From Amycolatopsis sp. CA-126428 (GTDB taxonomy: Bacteria; Actinomycetota; Actinomycetes; Mycobacteriales; Pseudonocardiaceae): a stretch of 64,000 bases of DNA. The position numbers were made by a program, and so were the translations under genes. Under the pieces are notes generated by a model. The model made no database searches. It saw only the letters and a program-made list of their open reading frames with translations, and had not been told where the DNA came from. The stretch is from assembly GCF_002904335.1 (NCBI RefSeq), contig NZ_PPHF01000142.1:1-64000 (forward strand), read 5' to 3'. Of this stretch, positions 32,199-41,165 are shown piece after piece. Position 1 is the first letter of the stretch; every line of letters begins with the position of its first letter.

Positions 32199-33149
32199 AT
32201 GTGGGAAACCTCGGCACGGCTGCTGCGTCTGCTCTCGCTCCTGCAGGCCCGGCGCGACTGGTCCGGCGCGGAACTGGCCGAACGCCTGGAGATCACCCCG
32301 CGGACCGTGCGCCGCGACGTCGAACGGCTGCGCGCGCTCGGCTACCCGGTGCTGGCCACCGCGGGCACCGCCGGCTACCGGCTCGGCGCCGGCGCGGACC
32401 TGCCGCCGCTGCTGCTCGACGACGACGAAGCCGTCGCCGTCGCGATGGGCCTGCGCACCGCGGCGGGCGGCTCGATCACCGGCATCGAGGAGACGTCGGT
32501 GCGCGCGCTGGCCAAGCTCGAGCAGGTGCTGCCGTCGCGGCTGCGCCACCGGATCAACGCCCTGCGGTCGGCGACGGTGCCGCTGGCCAACACCGGCCCC
32601 ACCGCCGACCCGGACACCCTCACCGCCATCGCCGGCGCCGTCCGCGACTCGGTGCGGCTGCGCTTCGGCTACCGCGCCCACGACGGCACCGAGAGCGTCC
32701 GCACGACCGAGCCGCACCGGCTGGTGCACACCGGACGGCGCTGGTACCTCCTCGGCTGGGACGTCGACCGCGAAGACTGGCGCACCTACCGCGTCGACCG
32801 CCTCGAACCCCGCACGCCCACCGGGCCGCGGTTCACCCCGCGCACCCCGCCCGACCCCGATCCCGGCGGCTACACCTCGCGGGCGATCTCGACGTCGGCC
32901 TACCGCTACCAGGGCCGGTTCACCCTGCACGTCAGCGCCGAGACCGCGGCCGGGCGGATCGCGCCCACCACCGCGGCGCTGGAACCGATCGACGAGCACA
33001 GCTGCACCCTCCGTGCCGGCTCCGACTCGCTCGACGAGCTGGCGATCTACGTGGCCGGCAAGGGATTCGACTTCCAGGTGCACGAGCCACCCGAGCTCGT
33101 CGACCACGTCCGGGCGCTGGCGGCGAGGTTCGGCAAGGCGGTCGGCTGA
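32199..33149 (+). CDS. YafY-type regulator with HTH and WYL domains
   Basis: 316 residues. The N-terminal winged helix (about 5-62) has LLQARRDWSGAELAERLEITPRTVRRDVERL. The WYL domain (about 130-215) has the motif TGRRWYLLGWDVDREDWRTYRVDR, followed by the WCX extension. WYL proteins sense nucleic-acid or small-molecule ligands. ATG 32199 lies 63 bp from the divergent epoxide hydrolase, the likely target. Its 3' end overlaps the convergent small gene at 33047-33418 by 103 bp. Confidence 0.9.
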   Translation: MWETSARLLRLLSLLQARRDWSGAELAERLEITPRTVRRDVERLRALGYPVLATAGTAGYRLGAGADLPPLLLDDDEAVAVAMGLRTAAGGSITGIEETSVRALAKLEQVLPSRLRHRINALRSATVPLANTGPTADPDTLTAIAGAVRDSVRLRFGYRAHDGTESVRTTEPHRLVHTGRRWYLLGWDVDREDWRTYRVDRLEPRTPTGPRFTPRTPPDPDPGGYTSRAISTSAYRYQGRFTLHVSAETAAGRIAPTTAALEPIDEHSCTLRAGSDSLDELAIYVAGKGFDFQVHEPPELVDHVRALAARFGKAVG

Positions 33150-33418
33150 GCCTCTCGCGCGACACACGGCTGCGGCGCGCTCCGGGCCTCCTGCCGGCAC
33201 GTGGAAGCCAGCAGCAGCACCAGGAACAGCACCGCGACGAGCCACACGCAGCCGCCGCCCTCCCTGCGTTTCCCGCGGACCTCCACGCGGCCGCCGGGTG
33301 GCGTCGGCACGTGCCGCCGGGCGTAGTGGCGGGCTTGCCACGCGGCGCCTTCCGACTCGGTCAGCCACGGCGTCCGGTAGGGGCATTCGCCACACCAGTA
33401 CCGGTGGTTCGCGGCCAT
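33047..33418 (-). CDS. Small membrane protein with N-terminal zinc-ribbon-like motif
   Basis: 123 residues; ATG 33418 has an excellent ribosome-binding site (AAGGAGG, spacing about 4-5). The N-terminus YWCGECPYRTPW has a CxxC-type pair and HYARRH, which could bind zinc. One membrane helix follows (about 53-70, CVWLVAVLFLVLLLAS). The 50 residues after the helix are encoded in the overlap with the WYL gene and look unconstrained, so the functional protein may be the first 72 residues. Function unknown. A terminator-like hairpin (33443-33479) separates it from the esterase upstream. Confidence 0.65.
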   Translation of the reverse strand: MAANHRYWCGECPYRTPWLTESEGAAWQARHYARRHVPTPPGGRVEVRGKRREGGGCVWLVAVLFLVLLLASTCRQEARSAPQPCVAREAQPTALPNLAASARTWSTSSGGSCTWKSNPLPAT

Positions 33419-33442
33419 CGGGCCTCCTTCCGGGGAGGGGGA

Positions 33443-33479
33443 TCCGGGCCGGGCGGCCCCCGTCTCCGCCCGGCCCGGA
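33443..33479 (-). terminator. Strong hairpin after the esterase gene
   Basis: A perfect 14-bp stem (TCCGGGCCGGGCGG at 33443-33456 and its complement at 33466-33479) with a 9-base loop starts 4 bp past the esterase stop at 33483. No T tract follows, as is common in these genomes. It would end esterase transcription before the small membrane gene. Confidence 0.7.
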
Positions 33480-33482
33480 AGA

Positions 33483-34553
33483 TCAGGGGTGCCGCAGGGC
33501 CGCCATGAGCAGCCCCACGAAGTGGTCCATGTCCGCCTGCAGGCACGGCTGCTGGTTGTGCTTGCCGGTGCAGCCGGGCGCCCAGGTGCTGCCGTCGCCG
33601 TAGTCGGCGAAGGTGAACGGGATGCCCTCGGCGGTCAGGTTGGCCGCGGTCACCAGGTTCGTCTCCCGCGCCCGGCTCTCGACCACCGCGTGGAGCGGAT
33701 CGACGGTCAGATCACCGCCGTTGCCGATGTAGAGCGCCACGCCCATGCCGCGCAGCGCCGAGACGTGCTGCGCCGGGCTCTGCGCGTTCCAGATCCCGTC
33801 GAACGGCCAGATCGGCGGGCCGAAGATCGCGTCCACCGACGTCGTCGGCGTGCCGGACGCCGGATCCAGCGCGGTCTCCGCCACCACCGCGCGCTGTTCG
33901 GAGTTCTGCAGGTCCAGGCCGCCGGAGAAGCTGCCGACGTAGCCGAACAGGTCCGGCCGGTGCTCGGCGTAGTGGACCGCGCCGAAGCCGCCCATCGAGT
34001 GGCCGGCGATCGCGCGGCCGGTGCGGTCCGGGATCGTCCGGAGGTTGGCGTCGATCAGCGGGATGACCTGCGTGAGGTGGAAGTTCTCCCAGTTCTGCAG
34101 GCCGAGCGCCCCGGGGTTGACCCAGTTCGAGTACCAGCTGCGGCCGCCGTTGGGGTGCACGGTGATCAGCGGCGCCGACCGCGTCGAAGACTCGGTGATG
34201 TCCAGGTTCCGCTGGGTGTTGGGCAGATCGGCGTTGCCGTGCAGGGAGTACAGCACCGGGTAGCGGGCGGCGGCCGCGCCGTCGTAGCCGGCGGGCAGGG
34301 TGACCATGAGGACGTGCTGCCCCGGGGTCTGGCCCGGCAGGGTCGACGGCGTGGGCACCTGGTCGGAGCGCACGGCGAGGGTGAAGGTCCGGTGGGTCTC
34401 GTCGACCCACGCGGGCTGTTCGGTGACGGTCAGCCCGAAGCCGCTGGTGAAGGGCGGCGGCCCGGTTTCGGCGGCCGCCACCGGGGCGGCGAGGACCGAC
34501 GCGGCGGCGAAGACGGCGGTCAGGGCCGCGGTGCGCTTTACGTGACTTTCCAT
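33483..34553 (-). CDS. Secreted esterase of the alpha/beta hydrolase (esterase D / antigen 85-like) family
   Basis: 356 residues with a clear signal peptide (VKRTAALTAVFAAASVLAAPVAAAE, cleavage after about residue 27). Nucleophile motif GHSMGGFGAVHYA near residue 177; YPVLYSLHGNADL forms the oxyanion region; the catalytic His is likely in the DMDHFVG tail. The family includes secreted esterases and mycolyltransferase-like enzymes. C-terminal cysteines (WAPGCTGKHNQQPCLQ) may form a disulfide. ATG 34553 follows GAGAGGGGAA; the very long open frame upstream is an artefact of GC-rich DNA overlapping the NACHT gene. It is divergent from the XRE-NACHT gene. Confidence 0.88.
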   Translation of the reverse strand: MESHVKRTAALTAVFAAASVLAAPVAAAETGPPPFTSGFGLTVTEQPAWVDETHRTFTLAVRSDQVPTPSTLPGQTPGQHVLMVTLPAGYDGAAAARYPVLYSLHGNADLPNTQRNLDITESSTRSAPLITVHPNGGRSWYSNWVNPGALGLQNWENFHLTQVIPLIDANLRTIPDRTGRAIAGHSMGGFGAVHYAEHRPDLFGYVGSFSGGLDLQNSEQRAVVAETALDPASGTPTTSVDAIFGPPIWPFDGIWNAQSPAQHVSALRGMGVALYIGNGGDLTVDPLHAVVESRARETNLVTAANLTAEGIPFTFADYGDGSTWAPGCTGKHNQQPCLQADMDHFVGLLMAALRHP

Positions 34554-34694
34554 GGTGGTTCCCCTCTCGTTCCGGTGCTGAGCCTGCTGTTCGCGCAGGT
34601 CGGGGCACCAGGACGCGGACCGGCCAAATAAGGCCGGTCGGCACGCTAGGGTCGGTCGGGAACGCAACCGGCGCCGCTGGGGGGATGCGCGGAA

Positions 34695-37109
34695 GTGACG
34701 AGCGGGTTCGGAGCGCTGCTGCGGGAATTCCGGCGGCAGGCGGGGATGACGCAGGACGAGCTGGCCGAGCGGTCCGGGATCGCGGTGCGCACGATCGGGC
34801 GCCTCGAGCGCGACAAGGGCAGCAACCCCCGGCTGGGCACGGTGAAGCTGCTCGCCGACGCACTGGGAATCGCCCCGGCGGACCACCGGAGGCTCCTGGC
34901 GGTCGCCGCGGGCGGCGACCTGGCCGCGGCAGCCGGCGGAAGTGGGGCGCTGGAGGGGGTTGCCGGTGGTGACTTGGCCGCCACCGGCGGCGCTTCGGAG
35001 TCCGAAGCCATCCCCGGCGAGGGCACGCCGGAGCCCGCGCCGGGCGGCGAGTCGGTGGCTGCCGGCAACCCCTCCCCTCGCGGCGACCTCGCCGACGCGG
35101 CCGAGCGGCTCGCCCACGCCGTCGCCGGGCGGTGGCAGCGCGAAGAAGAACACCGCCGGATCCACGACCCGTTCCCGCTGCCCGTGCGGTGGCGGCCGCT
35201 GCCGGCGCGGCTGACCGACCACTGGGCCAACGTCCGCCGCGTTCCGGCCGGGGCCACCGCCGGCCCGCTGGACCTGTCGGGCGAACTCGGCGAGATCGCG
35301 GCCACCTACCGGCGGATCCCGTCCGGGCGGCTGGTGGTGCTCGGCCGTGCCGGGTCCGGCAAGACCGTCCTGACCCTGCGGTTCGTCCTCGACCGGCTGC
35401 GCACCCGCGTGCCCGGCGAGCCGGTGCCGGTGCTGTTCGGCCTCGGCTCGTGGGACCCCGGCGCGACACCGCTGCGCGACTGGCTGATCGACGGCCTCCT
35501 GCGTGACTACCCCGGACTCGCCGCGGCCGCGCCCGGCGGCGCCACGCTCGCCGCCGCGCTGGTCGAAGCCGGGCACGTCCTGCCCGTGCTCGACGGCTTC
35601 GACGAACTCGCCGACGGCCTGCACCGCGCCGCCCTCGAAGCGCTGAACGGCACCACCCTGCCGCTGGTGCTGACCAGCCGCCCGGCCGAGTACACCGCGG
35701 CCGTCGCGGCCACGGACGTGCTGACCGCGGCCGCCGGGGTCGAGCTGACCGACCTCACCCCGGGTGACGTGCTCGGCTACCTGCCCCGCACGACCCGCCG
35801 CCCGGCGCCCGGCGACGCGGCCGGGACGGTGTGGGACCCCGTCCTCGCGGGACTGGACAGCGACGCCGGCGCCGCGCTCGCCGCCGTCCTCCGCACGCCG
35901 CTGATGGTCGTGCTCGCGCGGACCGTCTACAGCGACGCACCCGGCGAAGACCCCTCGATCCTGAACGACACCCGGCGGTTCCCGACCGCCGAAGCCGTCG
36001 AAGACCACCTGCTGGGCAGCTTCGTGCCGACGGTGTACCGCGATCGGCCGCGGTGGGACCCGGGCCGCGCCGGGCGCTGGCTCGGCTACCTCGCCCGGCA
36101 CCTCGACCGGCTCGGCACCCACGACCTGGCGTGGTGGCGGCTGGGCGGCTCGCTGCGCCGGTCGTCGCGGATCCTCGCCGTCGTGCTCTCGGCCATGCTC
36201 GCCACCGCGGTCGCCGACTGGCTGTTCTTCGTGCCCGTGGACATCGCCGGGCTCGGCTTCCTGCCGGGCCTGCGCGCCGCGCTCGTGGACGGGCTGCTCG
36301 TCGGCTCGGTGGTCGGCCTCGCGTTCGGCCTGGTCCACGGGATCATGGTGGTCTACGGCGGCCTGGTGTTCGAGCCGTCGCGGATGCAGGTCCGGCTGCG
36401 CGGGCGCGCCGGACGGCCCGGCTCCCTGCTGCGCCGCTTCGCCGGCCGGTTCGGCGCCGGGCTGCTGGGCGGATTCGTCGTCGGGCTGGGCTACGGCCCG
36501 GTGACGGTGATTTCCCGGGCCGTCATGGCCGGGTTCCCGCCGGAGCTCGGCGAACTGGTGGAGACCGCGGCGGTCAACACGCTCGTGAGCGGGCTCGTGT
36601 TCGGCCTCGCCGCCGGGGCGGCGTTCGGGCTCGTCGCCGTGCTGGAGACGCCGCTCGACATCAGCTCGGCCGCCAGCCCGGGCACGCTGCTGCGCGCCAA
36701 CCGCACCACCGTGCTGCGTCAGGTGCTGGCGTTCGGCCCGCTGCTGGCCCTGGCCATCGCGGCCGGCGGCCGGATCGTGGTCGAGCTCCTGCAGGGGGTG
36801 CTCGGGCCACTGGCCTGGAGCCTGACCGGCGGGCTGGTCGTCGGTGCGGTCGGCGGCCTGGGCGGGGCGGTCGCGTACGTCTTCGCCTTCACCGCGTGGG
36901 GCCAGTGGCTGGTGGTGTCCCGGGTGTGGCTGCCCCTGACCGGCCGCCTGCCGTGGGCGACCGCCGCGTTCCTCGACGACGCCTACCGCCGCGGGATCCT
37001 CCGCCAGGCGGGCGCGGTCTACCAGTTCCGCCACGCCCGGCTCCAGGACCACCTGGCGCGGGCGTTCGAGGCACCGGCGGCCCCCGCGCGGGAACCGGTG
37101 GCGCGGTAG
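34695..37109 (+). CDS. XRE-HTH / NACHT NTPase with multi-pass membrane C-terminus
   Basis: 804 residues with an unusual order. An XRE-type helix-turn-helix (about 5-62; MTQDELAERSGIAVRTIGRLERD) is followed by a Gly/Ala-rich linker (70-130). Next is a NACHT-type NTPase with Walker A GRAGSGKT (217-224) and Walker B VLPVLDGFDEL (about 296-306), then a helical region. The C-terminal part (about 490-690) has at least six membrane segments, ending in an AFLDDAYRRGILRQ helical tail. NACHT proteins are switch ATPases of the STAND class, used in signalling and in phage defence. Here the DNA-binding end and the membrane end suggest a membrane-tethered sensor or regulator. GTG 34695 start. No effector gene is adjacent. 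Confidence 0.8.
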   Translation: MTSGFGALLREFRRQAGMTQDELAERSGIAVRTIGRLERDKGSNPRLGTVKLLADALGIAPADHRRLLAVAAGGDLAAAAGGSGALEGVAGGDLAATGGASESEAIPGEGTPEPAPGGESVAAGNPSPRGDLADAAERLAHAVAGRWQREEEHRRIHDPFPLPVRWRPLPARLTDHWANVRRVPAGATAGPLDLSGELGEIAATYRRIPSGRLVVLGRAGSGKTVLTLRFVLDRLRTRVPGEPVPVLFGLGSWDPGATPLRDWLIDGLLRDYPGLAAAAPGGATLAAALVEAGHVLPVLDGFDELADGLHRAALEALNGTTLPLVLTSRPAEYTAAVAATDVLTAAAGVELTDLTPGDVLGYLPRTTRRPAPGDAAGTVWDPVLAGLDSDAGAALAAVLRTPLMVVLARTVYSDAPGEDPSILNDTRRFPTAEAVEDHLLGSFVPTVYRDRPRWDPGRAGRWLGYLARHLDRLGTHDLAWWRLGGSLRRSSRILAVVLSAMLATAVADWLFFVPVDIAGLGFLPGLRAALVDGLLVGSVVGLAFGLVHGIMVVYGGLVFEPSRMQVRLRGRAGRPGSLLRRFAGRFGAGLLGGFVVGLGYGPVTVISRAVMAGFPPELGELVETAAVNTLVSGLVFGLAAGAAFGLVAVLETPLDISSAASPGTLLRANRTTVLRQVLAFGPLLALAIAAGGRIVVELLQGVLGPLAWSLTGGLVVGAVGGLGGAVAYVFAFTAWGQWLVVSRVWLPLTGRLPWATAAFLDDAYRRGILRQAGAVYQFRHARLQDHLARAFEAPAAPAREPVAR

Positions 37110-37197
37110 CCGGGGGCACCGATTCCTTCGGGGACCGCGCGGTGTCCAAGTCTTCGGAAGCGGCACGACGCCGACGACCGGAGGCAAGGAGACCCGA

Positions 37198-38613
37198 GTG
37201 CACACCAGGACCTCACCCACACCGGTGGCCGTGGGACAGGCGCAGCGAAGATGGGTGCTGGCCGTCACCTCGGTGGCGTCGCTGATGGTCGTCCTCGACG
37301 CGCTGGTCGTGGCGACCGCCCTGCCGGCGATCAGGACGGACCTCGGCGCGTCGGTCACCGAGCTCGAGTGGACGGTCAACGCCTACGGCCTGAGCTTCGC
37401 CGTTCTGCTCATGACGGCGGCGGCGGCCGGTGACCGCTGGGGACGGCGCCGGGTCTTCGCGGCCGGGGTGACGCTGTTCGCGGCGGCGTCGCTGATCTGC
37501 GCCGTCGCACCCGGCGTGGAGGTCCTGATCGCCGGGCGGGTGCTGCAGGGCGCCGGGGCCGCGTTCGTCATGCCGCTCGCGCTAGCCCTGCTCGGCGCCG
37601 CCTTCCCGGCGGAGCTGCGGCCCAGGGCCCTCGGGGTGTTCGCGAGCGTCAGCGGGGTGGCGGTGCCCCTCGGGCCGCTGCTCGGCGGCGCGGTCGTCGA
37701 AGGCATCTCGTGGCCGTGGATCTTCTGGATCAACGTCCCGATCGGGGCGGCGCTGGCGTACTTCGCGCTGACCCGGGTCGAGGAGAGCCACGGCCCGGAC
37801 CCGGCCCTCGACGTCCCGGGCCTGGTGCTGGCCGGCGCCGGCTCCTTCGGGGTGGTGTGGGCCCTGGTCCAGGGCAACTCGGCCGGCTGGACCGGCGTGG
37901 CCGTGCTGGGGCCGCTGGTGGGCGGCCTGGTGGCGCTCGGCGCGTTCGTGGCGTGGCAGCGGCGAGCCGCCCACCCGATGCTGCCGCTGCACCTGTTCCG
38001 GTCCCGCCGGTTCGCCGCCGGCAACGCGGTGATCTTCTTCCACTGGGCCTCCGCGCTGGGCGCGGTGTTCTTCATGGCCCAGTTCCTGCAGGAGGGCCTG
38101 GGGTACGGGCCGCTGGCCGCCGGGCTCGGGCTGGCGCCGTGGGGACTGACGACGACGGTCGTCCCGCAGCTGGCGGGCCGGCTGGCCGGCCGGTTCGGCG
38201 AGCGGCCGTTCATCGTGGCGGGGCTGGGGCTGCACGCGCTCGCCATGGTGTGGATCGCCCTGGTCGCCGGGCCGTCGATCGGCTACGGGGTGATCGCCGT
38301 GCCGCTCGTGCTGTCCGGGACGGGGATCGCGATGTGCTTGCCGGCCGCGCAGAGCGCGGTGCTGACCTCGGTCGCGCCGCGGCTGCTCGGCAAGGCTTCC
38401 GGCGCCTTCAGCGCGATGCGTCAGCTCGGTGGGGCGTTCGGCGTGGCGCTCTTGGTCGCCGCGTTCTCGCTGGCCGGCAGCTACGCCTCGAGTGCCGCGT
38501 TTTCCGCCGGGTTCACCGCGGCCGCCGTGGGCAGCGCCGTGCTCGCCGCGGCCGGCGCGCTGGCCGGTTCCCTCATTCCCCGCCGTTCGACCGAGGAGCG
38601 AAGCGATGTCTGA
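37198..38613 (+). CDS. MFS efflux transporter (DHA2 family)
   Basis: 471 residues with about 14 membrane segments, the DHA2 drug:H+ antiporter pattern. Motif A GDRWGRRRVF is in the first cytoplasmic loop, and VLDALVVATALPAIRTDL at the start matches the QacA/EmrB family. The GTG start at 37198 follows AAGGAG. It overlaps the PEP-mutase-like gene by 8 bp (start 38606) and leads a four-gene unit ending with a sigma factor at 40897. Substrate unknown; it may export a small molecule or drug. Confidence 0.9.
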   Translation: MHTRTSPTPVAVGQAQRRWVLAVTSVASLMVVLDALVVATALPAIRTDLGASVTELEWTVNAYGLSFAVLLMTAAAAGDRWGRRRVFAAGVTLFAAASLICAVAPGVEVLIAGRVLQGAGAAFVMPLALALLGAAFPAELRPRALGVFASVSGVAVPLGPLLGGAVVEGISWPWIFWINVPIGAALAYFALTRVEESHGPDPALDVPGLVLAGAGSFGVVWALVQGNSAGWTGVAVLGPLVGGLVALGAFVAWQRRAAHPMLPLHLFRSRRFAAGNAVIFFHWASALGAVFFMAQFLQEGLGYGPLAAGLGLAPWGLTTTVVPQLAGRLAGRFGERPFIVAGLGLHALAMVWIALVAGPSIGYGVIAVPLVLSGTGIAMCLPAAQSAVLTSVAPRLLGKASGAFSAMRQLGGAFGVALLVAAFSLAGSYASSAAFSAGFTAAAVGSAVLAAAGALAGSLIPRRSTEERSDV

Positions 38614-39382
38614 CCTGAAAGCCGATCTGTTGCGCGAACTGCACCACGGGAAGCTGCTGGTGCTGCCCAACGCGTGGGACGAGGCGAGCGCGGAACTCGT
38701 CGTCCACATGGGATTCCCGGTCGTGGCGACGTCCAGTGCCGCGGTGGCCGATGCGCTGGGGTACGAAGACGGCGAACGGGCGCCGTGGCGCGAGATGTTC
38801 GCCGCCGTGGCGCGGATCGCCCGCGCGGTGCCGGTCCCGGTGACGGTGGACGCCGAGGCGGGCTACGGCCTGGAGCCGGACCAGCTCGTGGCCGAGCTGC
38901 TGACCGCCGGGGCCGTGGGCTGCAACCTCGAGGACACCGACCACCGGGCCGGGGGACTGGTGGCCGCGCCGGCCCAGGCGGACCGGCTGGCCGCGATCCG
39001 CGCGGCGGCCGGGGAGTCCTTGGTGCTCAACGCGCGGATCGACACTTTCCTGCCGCCGAGCGGGTTTTCGGGAGCCGAGCGGGCGGACGAGGCGATCCGG
39101 CGCGGGCGGCTGTATCGCGAAGCCGGAGCGGATTGTGTTTACCCGATCGGTATTTCGACCGCGGCCGACCTCGGGAAGGTCGTCGCCGGCGTGCCCGGGC
39201 CGGTCAACGGGAACACGGGCGCGGAGCTGGAGTTGGACACCCTGGCGGCGCTGGGGGTCGCCAGGGTGTCCTTCGGGCCGCGGTTCTACCGCGCGGGGAT
39301 GGCGGCGATGCGCGGCTCGCTGGCGGAGCTGCGCATCGCGGCGGGGATGGAGGTGCCCGGTGCCCGGGCGGCCGGCCGATGA
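38606..39382 (+). CDS. Isocitrate lyase/PEP mutase superfamily enzyme
   Basis: 258 residues, TIM-barrel fold of the phosphoenolpyruvate mutase/methylisocitrate lyase group. LLVLPNAWDEASAELV, VPVTVDAEAGYG (metal ligands), GCNLEDTDH and NARIDTF are the conserved blocks. The KKCGH motif of isocitrate lyase is absent, so this is one of the uncharacterised PEP-mutase-like hydrolases or lyases. It starts at ATG 38606 (GAGGAG upstream) inside the end of the MFS gene, and its end overlaps the DinB-like gene by 23 bp. Confidence 0.85.
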   Translation: MSDLKADLLRELHHGKLLVLPNAWDEASAELVVHMGFPVVATSSAAVADALGYEDGERAPWREMFAAVARIARAVPVPVTVDAEAGYGLEPDQLVAELLTAGAVGCNLEDTDHRAGGLVAAPAQADRLAAIRAAAGESLVLNARIDTFLPPSGFSGAERADEAIRRGRLYREAGADCVYPIGISTAADLGKVVAGVPGPVNGNTGAELELDTLAALGVARVSFGPRFYRAGMAAMRGSLAELRIAAGMEVPGARAAGR

Positions 39383-39932
39383 GGCGATGCTCGCCGCCGC
39401 GCTCGAGTACGCCGTCGCGTCGGCGGCCGGGGTCGGTCTCGCCGATCTCGGCCGTCCCTCGGCCTGCGACGGCTGGACCGTCGCCGACGCGCTGGCCCAC
39501 CTCACGGGGTCCCTCCGCTGCGTGGCCACCTCTCTGGTGTCCGGCGCCGTGCCACCGGACACGCCCGCGCGCAATGGTCCGGTGACCGCCCGGTCCCTGC
39601 GGCGCGACCTCGGCCAGGCCGCGGCCGCGCTCACGGCTGCGGCCCGGGATCTCCGCGGCCGGCGCGCGGTCGCCGTCGAGGAGCTGGCACTGCCGTGTCA
39701 CCAGCTGATCGTGGTGGGCGCCATCGAAGCCGCCGTCCACGGCTGGGACGCCGACCCGGCCCGGGCGATCCCCGGCGAGCTCGCCACCCGGTTGCTCGCC
39801 GCCCTGCCGTCGGTGCTCGGCCGCGGCACCCGCCGGGGCGTGTTCGCCGAGCCCGTCGCCCTGCCGCCGGGGCGTCCGCCCGGCGTACGCCTGCTCGCCG
39901 CCCTCGGGAGGGATGATCGACGATGTCCATGA
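39360..39932 (+). CDS. DinB-like, maleylpyruvate isomerase N-terminal-type (mycothiol-dependent family) protein
   Basis: 190 residues. The four-helix metal/mycothiol domain begins CDGWTVADALAHLTGSL, with His in the helix; LPCHQLIVVGAIEAAVHGWDADPA gives further metal-binding His. Actinomycete members of this group use mycothiol in detoxification or isomerisation. The start is GTG 39360 with GGAGG six bases upstream; ATG 39387 is less well placed. It overlaps the preceding gene by 23 bp and the following sigma gene by 10 bp, so it is part of the same operon. Confidence 0.82.
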   Translation: MPGRPADEAMLAAALEYAVASAAGVGLADLGRPSACDGWTVADALAHLTGSLRCVATSLVSGAVPPDTPARNGPVTARSLRRDLGQAAAALTAAARDLRGRRAVAVEELALPCHQLIVVGAIEAAVHGWDADPARAIPGELATRLLAALPSVLGRGTRRGVFAEPVALPPGRPPGVRLLAALGRDDRRCP

Positions 39933-40897
39933 CGAACGAGGAGCGTGTGGTGTCTTCCGAGGAGCGGCTGCGGGACGAGTTCGGCTCGCTGCGCCCGGCG
40001 CTGGTCGCGCACTGCTACCGGATGACCGGGTCCTATCAGGACGCCGAGGACGTCGTCCAGGAGACTTACCTCAAGGCCGCCCGGGGCGTGGACGCCTTCG
40101 AGGGGCGGTCGTCGCTCAAGACGTGGCTCTACCGGATCGCCACCAACACCTGCCTCACCGAGCTGAACCACCGCGGCCGGCGGGTGCTGCCCGCCGGGCT
40201 CGGGACACCTTCGGACGACCCCGGGACGAGTGTCTTCGCCGACGACTCCGTCGCGTGGCTCGGGCCGCTGCCCGACGCTGTGCTCGGCGATCCGGGCGAG
40301 GTGGTCGTGCGGCGCGAGTCCGTCCGGCTCGCGCTGGTCGCCGCGCTGCAGCACCTGCCACCCCGGCAGCGCGCGGCTTTCCTGCTGCGCGAAGTCCTGT
40401 CGTGGTCGGCCGCCGAGATCGCGGAAACGCTCGGTATCAGCGTGCCCGCGGTGAAGAGCCTCCTGCAGCGGGCGCGCGTCCGGCTCGACGAACTGGACCC
40501 GGACACCCCTGTGCCGCTGCCCGGCCCGGAGGAGGTGCGTGCGCTGCTCGACCGCTACATCGCCGCCTTCGAGGCCGAGGACACCGCGGCGCTGCGGGCG
40601 ATCATCCAGGACGACTTCAGCCTCGAAGCCGTGCCGCACCCGGTGTGGTTCAAGGGTGTCGGCGTGTGCCTGCCGTTCCTGGAGCGGGCCTTCTCCGCCC
40701 CGGGCGGCGCCGCCCGGCTGCTGCCCACCCGGGCCAACGGCCAGCCCGCCGCGGGCAGCTACCGCCTCGACGCTTCCGGCGTCCGGCGCGCCGACGGCCT
40801 GTGGGTGTTCACGATCACCGGCGGCCGCTTCTCCCGGGCGGTCAAGTTCCACGACCCCCGGCTGGTGACGGCGGCCGGGTTGCCGGACCGGCTTTAG
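39923..40897 (+). CDS. ECF sigma factor with C-terminal SnoaL-like domain (SigG/SigJ-like)
   Basis: 324 residues. Region 2 (about 20-95; HCYRMTGSYQDAEDVVQETYLKAARG, KTWLYRIATNTCL) and region 4 (about 135-195; ALQHLPPRQRAAFLLREVL, AAEIAETLGISVPAVKSLLQRAR) are followed by a SnoaL-like ligand domain (about 205-320; LLDRYIAAFEAEDTAALRAIIQDDF, GLWVFTITGGRFSRAVKFHD). Such sigma factors need no anti-sigma; the extra domain regulates activity. ATG 39923 overlaps the preceding gene by 10 bp. It probably controls its own operon (MFS, PEP-mutase-like, DinB-like). Confidence 0.9.
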   Translation: MSMTNEERVVSSEERLRDEFGSLRPALVAHCYRMTGSYQDAEDVVQETYLKAARGVDAFEGRSSLKTWLYRIATNTCLTELNHRGRRVLPAGLGTPSDDPGTSVFADDSVAWLGPLPDAVLGDPGEVVVRRESVRLALVAALQHLPPRQRAAFLLREVLSWSAAEIAETLGISVPAVKSLLQRARVRLDELDPDTPVPLPGPEEVRALLDRYIAAFEAEDTAALRAIIQDDFSLEAVPHPVWFKGVGVCLPFLERAFSAPGGAARLLPTRANGQPAAGSYRLDASGVRRADGLWVFTITGGRFSRAVKFHDPRLVTAAGLPDRL

Positions 40898-40945
40898 CGG
40901 GCCGGCAGCTTCACGCCCACGACGGCTTGGCTCATGGGCGGAACC

Positions 40946-41137
40946 TCAAACGCCCTTGCGCGCCTTGACCCGGCGGACCACGAACAGTCCGATCGCGACG
41001 ATGCCGGCCAGCCGGCGCATCCGGTCGTGCCCCAGCAGCGCGCCCGCGAGGTAGACGACCACGGCACCGGCCACGGACCCGAGGGTGGTCCAGAAGAGGG
41101 CACCGCCGAGGCTGAAGCTCCCCCGCCCGGCGGCGAA
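40946..41137 (-). pseudogene. DedA-family membrane protein remnant with internal deletion
   Basis: The minus-strand frame reads GRGSFSLGGALFWTTLGSV and VYLAGALLGHDRMRRLAG, the typical early part of actinobacterial DedA proteins. It then jumps directly to IVAIGLFVVRRVKARKGV, which looks like the very C-terminus of the same family. About 100 residues between the two, and the true N-terminus, are missing. The frame continues upstream only through the palindrome at 41166-41214. It is a remnant, not a small gene. Confidence 0.6.
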
Positions 41138-41165
41138 CGTCGGGCACGGCCCCGCCCCCCGCTGC

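Noticed and set aside
33483..37379. A 1298-codon minus-strand frame reaching from the esterase to beyond the NACHT gene
   Set aside because: Only the last 356 codons encode a signal peptide and the esterase; the rest is antisense to the NACHT gene and has no similarity pattern.
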